A stretch of DNA of 64,000 nucleotides, from the NCBI GenBank assembly GCA_000499405.2, contig HG738137.1, positions 1,860,001 through 1,924,000 on the forward strand, in the 5' to 3' direction. Both the position numbers and the translations under genes were made by a program. This document shows positions 56,601 through 64,000 of this stretch, piece by piece (the first letter of the stretch is position 1; the number at the start of each line of letters is the position of its first letter). This DNA comes from Onchocerca volvulus (lineage: Eukaryota > Nematoda > Chromadorea > Rhabditida > Onchocercidae). The notes beneath the pieces are model-generated. The model ran no database searches, was not told the origin of the DNA, and saw only the letters and a program-made list of their open reading frames with translations.

Positions 56601-59600
56601 GATAGATTAAGAATTACCTATTTTAAATTATGAGTTCCCAATTTATCATACGCCATCATTAACGACAGCAATAAATTTCGAAAATTCACTTTTTTTTTTT
56701 TTAACTAAAAAAATTAAAAAGAAAAATACGAACCGAACAGGGCTTCTAGAAAATTGCATCCAGTAAGAAGTATTGGCCTGAAGGTGCAAATCAGTCAATT
56801 GTAACTCTACCGGTGTGCTAGATGCAATGGCAGTACTGGAACTAAAGTCAAATTTCGCTGTCGGTGAATAATTTTCTATCGAAGTGCTGATATACTGAAA
56901 GAAAAAAAGTGAAAAATTATTGCATAATTCAAATTTTACTTTTGCATAAAGAGATGATATTATTTCAGTGAAACTAAAATCACATTATTCTTAAAAGTTG
57001 AAATTATTTTTAGAAAATTTCTCGTCTTCCTGCTTGTCTCTTCTTTTTAAAGCATTAGATTTGCAAAGCTAGCCTGGAGTAATGCTGGTTTAAGGTCAAA
57101 AAAACAAAAATGATCACTTGGATTTTGAAATTCCAACTTAATCTCATGAAAAGTCAAGTATGTAATTCCCATTTCATGACTAAATTCCATTATAGCTTCT
57201 TACCAATAAAATAATAATAAACTTATTGAATATAAGATAAAGCAGACAATCAATTTTTTTTTTAATCATATAAGTTTAAGCAACCAATGAAAGTTTAAAA
57301 ATTATCAGATTTACTTTTTCACCAGCACCAGCGAAACCAAGCTCTCCGGTTCCAGCATTAATTTTACCAGGTAGGAAGAGTACATCTACATCTGTTGTCT
57401 TATCTTCCAGGCCCACTTTCACATCATATTCGACAAATGATCCAGGGCCAAATTCGACCCATTTGAATGGAGTGTCGCATCGATCGCCACCATATCCTGG
57501 GTCACACAGACACTTCGGCACTTTGGACTATAAAAAAAAGACACGCTTTAGCAAACTTATTGAGAAGAATATTAAATTAAAAATAAATATTAACGTAAAT
57601 ACACTAGATCTTTCTACAAACAACACGTACGTTATATTTCACTAACGTATGAATTTGACTTATATTCCTCTTAAAAAGCAATTATACCGTCGAAAAATAC
57701 ATTATCAGACTATTAAGTGTAATGAATCGTTTCCAATTTTAACAAATAGCCATTTAATTCACATACAACAAAACTTACCACTAAATCAGAAATACATTCC
57801 CCGTGAAGACAATATGGTCCACGGACATCATTCAGACCACAAGCGTATTCCGTTAGTTCGCAACCAATTTGCGAATGTTCTTCGCTAGCATAATCCGGAA
57901 CACCCAAATCATACACTTCATTATTCACCGTCAAATCACGTATACAACCTTTGAAGCTCATCGCAAAAGTTGTTACAATTCCTGGATAGCGATCATTTCC
58001 GGATAGCGGTGCAACACCACCAATCTAAATTTCAACAAGAAAAAAAAAGATGCAATATTATAATTACTTATATAATTTTCAAAATAAGATGAAAATTTCA
58101 ATTTGATTTTTGAATTTTAAAGATATTCGGTGGTAATTCAATTGAGCCTTTGTTAAGAAGTAAAGTTCCACAGAACACTGTTTTCTTATAGAATCAATAA
58201 TTAGAGATGGTTAATTCATAGTACTATTATAGTATTCTGATCATCAGATCGATACCGCTTCCATCACGATGCTTTGATGCTATTATTTTATAATTTTGAC
58301 CCCAAAACATATCACTGACAAAAAATATTAAAATATATCATTGATTATGCTTGTCGGAAAATCCGAAATAACTTTTCTATCTCAAAATACTTACAATATA
58401 AAAAAAGAAAAATTATTTGAATCATTATTCAATTCACATGTAATATTCTGTATGTTAATCATGTAACATGTAAGTTTTTTTCACATCCGATATGCTAATT
58501 ATTACAAAAATTATATCCTTTCTCATACCAATCTCTTACACAGCATGAGAAAGCTGTGTAATTCTCTTTTTTGTATTTCTATAAACCACACCCACTTATC
58601 TAGAATCGAAAGGTTATTCTAAAAATTGGTTTTGCCAGTGCCGGTGTGAAAATTTCGATTGAGAAAACTATTCGGCTATTACTATAATTTCGACCTTAAA
58701 TTCGTCGGCTTGATAATCCTTGGCTGTTATAATTTTTGTTTCATAGACTTCTATTTTTTTAATTTTCTTTTCTATATATTACTCTTTCATCAACAATTTG
58801 CGGTATTAATAATAAACATAAAAATCCACACATTTACCATTTCGACTCAAATCGTAAGTTTTTACTTTTCACTAATACTAACTCTTTTCTTCAAAGAAGA
58901 AAAAATTCACGACGACAACGCCACTAATATTTCCTTGCGACCAAAAACTTTAAATAAATACCTGTAACGGTGCAACAACATTTAATCGTTCATCATCATC
59001 AGCTGTTATCTTAACACTACGACAAGATGAATCATCGATGCCAATAATCTTATCATCTGTTCCAATTGGCATAATCGTATAGCAGTTATCAATTATCAAT
59101 TCAATACGCTGAAAATGCGCCATAGTTATAAAACATAGAACATATTCAAATCAACTGAACCACCTTATTATTACTCAATTTCTACCAAATAGAGCTTTCG
59201 ATGGAACAAAAACAAACTACGATGATGAATACAAACTTTGCCATCCTGGGATAATGTAACTGTATGCCATTTGCCATCATTGAGAGCATCAGAGCCAGGA
59301 ATCTGAATCGGATTAGCGACAACACCATTAAACATCAGATCAGCTTGTATGCGACCATTAACTAATCGTAGGACAACATAATCCTCATAATCCGCTCGTC
59401 CGAATGTATTATTTTCACCCATTGGACCATTATATAACAATAAACCGTTAGCTTGCCTAAAATTGAAATTAAAACTTTTTCATTATAAAATCATCATCAT
59501 TATCAAATTATCATTCTGATAAAATATGAAATAATCAGCCTATTCAAGTTCGAAATTTAATTCTTTAACACTTCCAAGCTTGAGAAAATTTCATGACATT

Positions 59601-62600
59601 TAGAAGAAAATTTTTTTTATAACATTTAGAAATAGAAATGATATATTATCATGAATTATTGCAAAGAAATGTTTTCGATATGTGTTATATTAAGGGATGC
59701 TTCTTTGATTTGAAGACTTAATGGAGGAGTAATCAGTACATTAACATTACCCCACGAGGTTAGAGGTCACCAGTGAAGAAAAATATATATGGCCATAAAA
59801 GAAGTGAAGGAGGAAAAATTATGGAAATTAAAGTTTCATTTTTGAGAAAGTTTAGCTTGTTAAAGTTAAAATGAATCATTAGAAGTGATAATCACTTTGC
59901 ATATTCTTGTAGAAAATTAATGATTACTTACTTAGTCAAAAATTGTAGAGAAATATTCAATGAGGTGCATGCCGGAACTGGTTTAAACCAAGCGAATCCT
60001 TTTCCATCAAAAGAACGTGTGGTACCTTGACATCGTAAACCTTTCAGGAGATTATTGCGACATTCACAGAAGAATCCCGGATATGTATTATGGCAAACAC
60101 CGGAATTAAGGCATAAATTGGCTTGACATGATGAAGGTGGTGTAAAAACAGGACAAACGCAGGTATCATTAGACCAAGCATTTACACCAACAACAACTGT
60201 TTGATTAGCAGATACTACGATACCTTGCTGAAATATAAATAAAAATAGCAAAATTTTTTTTGTCGTATATAATTCTAAAATTTTTAATTAATTTCATATA
60301 ATTTTTAAAAAATCATATAATTTGAAATTTTTATCGCATATAATTTAAAACTTTTCTCATTTGTTAAGCATTATGTTTACAAAACTTGAATTACCACAAA
60401 TTGTAGTCACACCAATTTCAAAATTGATTAAATTCGTCCTTTTTTCTTCTTTTTTTTTTTTCAGATTAATTTAAATCCGGAAGAATAGGAGGAATATACC
60501 TCATTGGCATAATGAACAGTTTGACATCCTTTATCACATACGGTAAATTTGCACATATCAATACCAGCTGATACGATAGTAGCACCAATTGCTTGTTCTA
60601 ATTCACTACGATATTGTGAAATTAAACCATTCAACAAAACTGGACTTTTATATGGACTAGAATGAGCCGAAAAACGGACATCTAACACGGCTGGAGCATA
60701 GTTTTGTAATACAACTTGATCTTGCTGAAAATTTTCAACAAACTTTTTCAAATTTAAACTTTTTGAACTTTCAATAAAACCATTGCTATGATCATTTTGT
60801 AAATAAGACACTAATAATGTTCTCTGTTTATATTCCACTTTTATTTTTAAAATCCCGTTTTAAATTTTGATTTAAAAAATATTTCATTTAATCATATATT
60901 AGTTGCTCATTGAAAGAGCAAGCAAAACATTCACATTACAGTAATTATATTTTCGAAGTAATTAAAGCACAAAATTAAATTAAGGAAAATCTTGAACATT
61001 ACTCATACAATTGTAAATAATAAAAAATCTTTTTTTTTCTTTTTAGCAATAATAACCTTAATTGAGAAGACATCCAGTTCAGAATTCCCATCTAAATATT
61101 CATTCATTTTATTCACAAATCGACTCATCGGACTAGAACCGGTCGAATCAACTCTTATAAAACTTCCCGGTGAATTAAGTCCATTAGGCGATAGCATAAT
61201 TCTTATTGCACCCTGTAGAATAAATAATCATCGAAAATTAATCAAAAAATTTGAATTAAAAATGAATTTTGAATTAAAAAAATTTATTCACAAATCTGAA
61301 AATTACTTAAATTTATGGGAAAAAAAAAAAAAAAAAAAAAAAGAAACCTGATTTTCGAATGCTGCAGCAGGTACCATCTTTACGATGACATTAACGACAC
61401 CATATGCTTTCTCATTACGTCGTTTATCAACAACGCTAGCAGTCATACGGTATGTTCGAGGTGGCATATTAGCATCCATTGTGATCTGAAAATCCGAAAA
61501 TAATCAATAAAATTGTAATTTGATAAGACGAAGAAATTGCGACTTGAAAATTTATCGATTGAAAATCTTTGAAAATCTATCGAAAAGTTTAGCTGTCAAC
61601 TTCAGTGGATAAAAATGTGCCACTGATAAGAATCAAATTTCAAAAATTAAAATCAAAGTTGTTGATGGCTTCAACTTAATGCTTCCTGCATTATTAAATT
61701 TTAATAGATATTTATTTAAAAAAATTACGAAAAATTAAATTTTCTCTCTGTCCCAATTCTTCTCTTTCGTTCTTGTTCCCGATCCTGGTTCTTGTTAAAT
61801 CGGATAATCAGCAATTATCAGTGATTTGATCATTATTATCCATGCTGAGATTAACTATACAAGTGTCTTACCAACACTTCTAATTTTTTGATTGCACAGA
61901 ATAACTCAAAAAAAAAAAAGAATTTATATGGAAAGTTAAAAATAAAATACAAAATTACCTCTCCATTAATACCAAGACTGAAGCCAGGTAAAGATTTGCC
62001 AGGAGCCCATGAGAAGACTTTATCCGGTAAATCCCAATCATCTTTATCCTCAACATATACTCGTCCAATCATTGTTTTCCCGAGACGTCCCAGATAGCTA
62101 TTCACAAAAATCGTCATTTCACCATCTCTCATCGGATTATCATTCTAAAACAAATCACTGATAATTCAACACAATTTAAATTAAACTTAAATGATTTTAC
62201 TATTAATTTAAATTATTTGCTAATTGATAAAATCAAAAAATTAACTTTTCTAATTGAAAAAAGGTAGGAATAATTAAAAAAATAAGAAAACCATGTGTTT
62301 CCCATTCTTTTCTTCGATTTTTTTACATTTGAATATATGATAAGCTTTTTTTTTAAAAAAGCTTTTTAAATTACTAGAAAATTATGATCTTTAGAGTTCA
62401 TAGATCAAGATTCAACTTCAAAACAGATTAATCTTACTTCAATTAAATTCCTTTTATTTCCAAAGCTTTTGTGCAAACCCCGGTAAAAAAAAAAAAAAAA
62501 AATATGCGATATTTAATCTTTCGTTAAAAGCGATCTCATTAATTCCAGCATAAAAGATTAGCAATGAATGGTACTTGAAATGAATAAATATTCTTTTTGT

Positions 62601-64000
62601 TCCTCATCTCAATCATAAAGGATCAGAAGATGAACAATGAGAACTCAGAATCGCTCATTTAAGAGTGACCCTTGACCTAGAAGCATAGATAAAGCAAGAC
62701 ATCTATTATTCCTCAGGAACTACATCTATCAGACCATTTCATCAAAAGAGAAAACTCATTAAGAAAGTTTTTAATTATAGACTGCATGCATCATACCAAA
62801 ATGATATTCTTAATGCACTAATTATCAAGATGATCTTCAAAAAGCACCATATAATTTCAAATCCAAAATTTTTATGATAGTACTGGAACTATCTTGATTC
62901 CGAAATGGTATCAATTATTAATATTTGAATTATCTCGATCCCAAAGTGATATTAATTATTAACACTGGAACTATTCGGATCCCGAAATGGTATCTGTTAT
63001 TGTAATACAGAAAACAGCAGAAAGTTAATTTTTTGAAATATAAAATAACAAAAAAAAACCGCATCAAAATATTAGTTTTGTGATATTTTAACAAGAATAG
63101 AACAAATTTCATTTTTTTTTTCTCTTTTCATTGAATTTTATTGAGTTCCTGGTGAATAGTACCGAAGAGAATGGGATTAGGAATATTTATTACTCTCGTT
63201 TCTTTTCAATGATAAAACAAAATTTTCGGCATTAAATGAAACAAATATTTTTACCTTCCGAAAAATAAAATTGTCGGTAATTTTAAATTTATGATATACA
63301 GATATCGATCTTTTTAAACCCCCAAATTGGGTATTTGTAGAAGGTCAAAAGATACTATCAAAGCCGATAACTTCTTTTTGATGGAATTAGTGTAGATTTC
63401 TTTTTTGATAAAAGTTTATTATTTGGATTGTTATTACTAATAAGAACTAATTAGTGTAAATCATCTACCTCATCACCAATAATTATGTAAACAGAACGTT
63501 CCGACTGTAAACCACCCGAATCTTTTAGAATTATTGGGATTTCGAGTTGTTTCCCGGGAAATTCAGCTTCGCGATCCAGTCGTTGCTTTGCCGTAACAAT
63601 CATCGAACCATTACCATTATCACCACCTGAAATAAGCAAAGTTTGGATTTAATACAAATTTTTTTGTTTCATTACTTTGATTTCATTTTCCGATCATTGC
63701 AATACTTGGATTTTCCAGCAATTTCGGATATATGCAAGAAATTTTAAATAATGTGATTTGATTTGGAATCAGAGAATTTATTTTAAAGTAAAAATAACGT
63801 CTCGAATAGCTGTAATGTTGGCAGAATATCATGATTTGTAACAGAGATCTCACTAACGAAATCGTAAACATTGCAAGTTTGGTAAATATTGAAATCGTAA
63901 ATATCACAAGTTTGCGATTGTCATAATAGCCGATGAAAGTAAACAAAGAACTTACTTTTTTTATAGACAACATTCAAATATGCACCAAATTTAAAATCTG
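53679..64000 (-). CDS. hmr-1: Classical cadherin, 3' part (partial; 5' end beyond window)
   Basis: Adhesion receptor of adherens junctions. About 19 exons are seen, from 64000-63956 to 53742-53679. The end of the cadherin repeats comes first, with the calcium motif GDENDNPM across 63467/62146. Then the invertebrate membrane-proximal region (about 62150-60500), EGF ([14 protein letters not shown] near 60110), laminin G (59990-57860), EGF ([11 protein letters not shown] and [12 protein letters not shown]), a second laminin G (57480-55900) and a Cys-rich EGF-like piece (55800-55690). One membrane helix follows ([16 protein letters not shown], 55460-55195) with stop-transfer YTRRH. The tail has a p120-catenin site ([13 protein letters not shown]) and the beta-catenin-binding end ([39 protein letters not shown]). 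This order is that of nematode HMR-1. The last codons could be altered by a donor-like GGTAAGA after DIYG. Confidence 0.94.
56021..56127 (+). repeat. Interspersed repeat family 2, copy C (hmr-1 intron)
   Basis: ATATTTCTCAGACAAATGAA, TTATCCATATCTCAGCAAAA and TTTGTTCTCTCATCTTCCGA in order, ending AATAGAGCTTATGTGC. Just beyond, ATATCAGAAT and ATTCTGATAT form an inverted pair about 70 bases apart (56145-56232). Confidence 0.62.
58536..58562. repeat. Perfect 9 bp inverted repeat (hairpin) in hmr-1 intron
   Basis: TTACACAGC and GCTGTGTAA flank an 8-base loop. Short, and may be chance. Confidence 0.6.
62881..63004. repeat. Three-unit ~41 bp minisatellite in hmr-1 intron
   Basis: Units share (C/T)TGGAACTAT, GAT(T/C)CCGAAATGGTATC and ATTATTAA. 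The middle unit is the most diverged. Confidence 0.65.

Noticed and set aside
58536..58562. Hairpin as a possible microRNA or bacterial-type terminator
   Set aside because: A 9 bp stem is too short for a microRNA precursor, and intrinsic terminators do not apply in a nematode intron.

Overview
The window looks like chromosomal DNA of a parasitic roundworm, most likely a spirurid or filarial (clade III) nematode. The sequence is strongly AT-rich. Every long gene is split by GT-AG introns whose acceptors are the nematode type (T-rich tract then TTTCAG). Several start codons sit directly behind such an acceptor with no coding exon before it, as expected for spliced-leader trans-splicing. The recognisable genes are one-to-one counterparts of Caenorhabditis elegans genes, but the introns are longer, as in filariae. 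The species call is inference; nothing here identifies it exactly.

Layout. 1-125 (-): first coding exon of an unrecognised gene that leaves the window. 1107-3067 (-): WAVE/SCAR actin regulator (wve-1). 3569/3758-5452 (+): AP endonuclease (exo-3), divergent from wve-1 with about 0.5-0.7 kb between them. 5453-8530: 3 kb without genes, presumably the 5' regulatory region of the next gene. 8531-32763 (+): a laminin alpha chain of the LN-LE-L4-LE-L4-LE-coil-LG1-5 type (lam-3-like), traced here as 57 exons and 3,337 residues. 33569-36401 (-): serine racemase. 37658-43918 (-): p90 ribosomal S6 kinase (rskn-1), with the 5' end not found. 45133-45656 (+): a possible two-exon orphan gene. 45657-53678: an 8 kb stretch with only simple repeats. 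53679-64000 (-): the 3' part of classical cadherin (hmr-1), running off the right end.

The genes are not an operon. Three belong broadly to epithelial architecture: laminin in the basement membrane, cadherin at adherens junctions, and WAVE driving Arp2/3 actin assembly, which acts with HMR-1 in worm embryonic morphogenesis. RSK is an ERK effector, exo-3 acts in base-excision repair, and serine racemase makes D-serine. Their proximity is probably ordinary linkage.

The most interesting details are structural. Laminin LG3 carries a furin-type RKRR site in a basic insertion that has grown by an in-frame 30 bp duplication. A perfect 70 bp tandem duplication copies a splice acceptor of the RSK gene. 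One RSK kinase exon lacks an AG at the expected acceptor. exo-3 has two start codons, each behind an acceptor, one adding a mitochondrial-like leader. Two short interspersed repeat families lie in introns and intergenic DNA, and one looks like a MITE. I found no CRISPR array, prokaryotic-type system, tRNA or rRNA.
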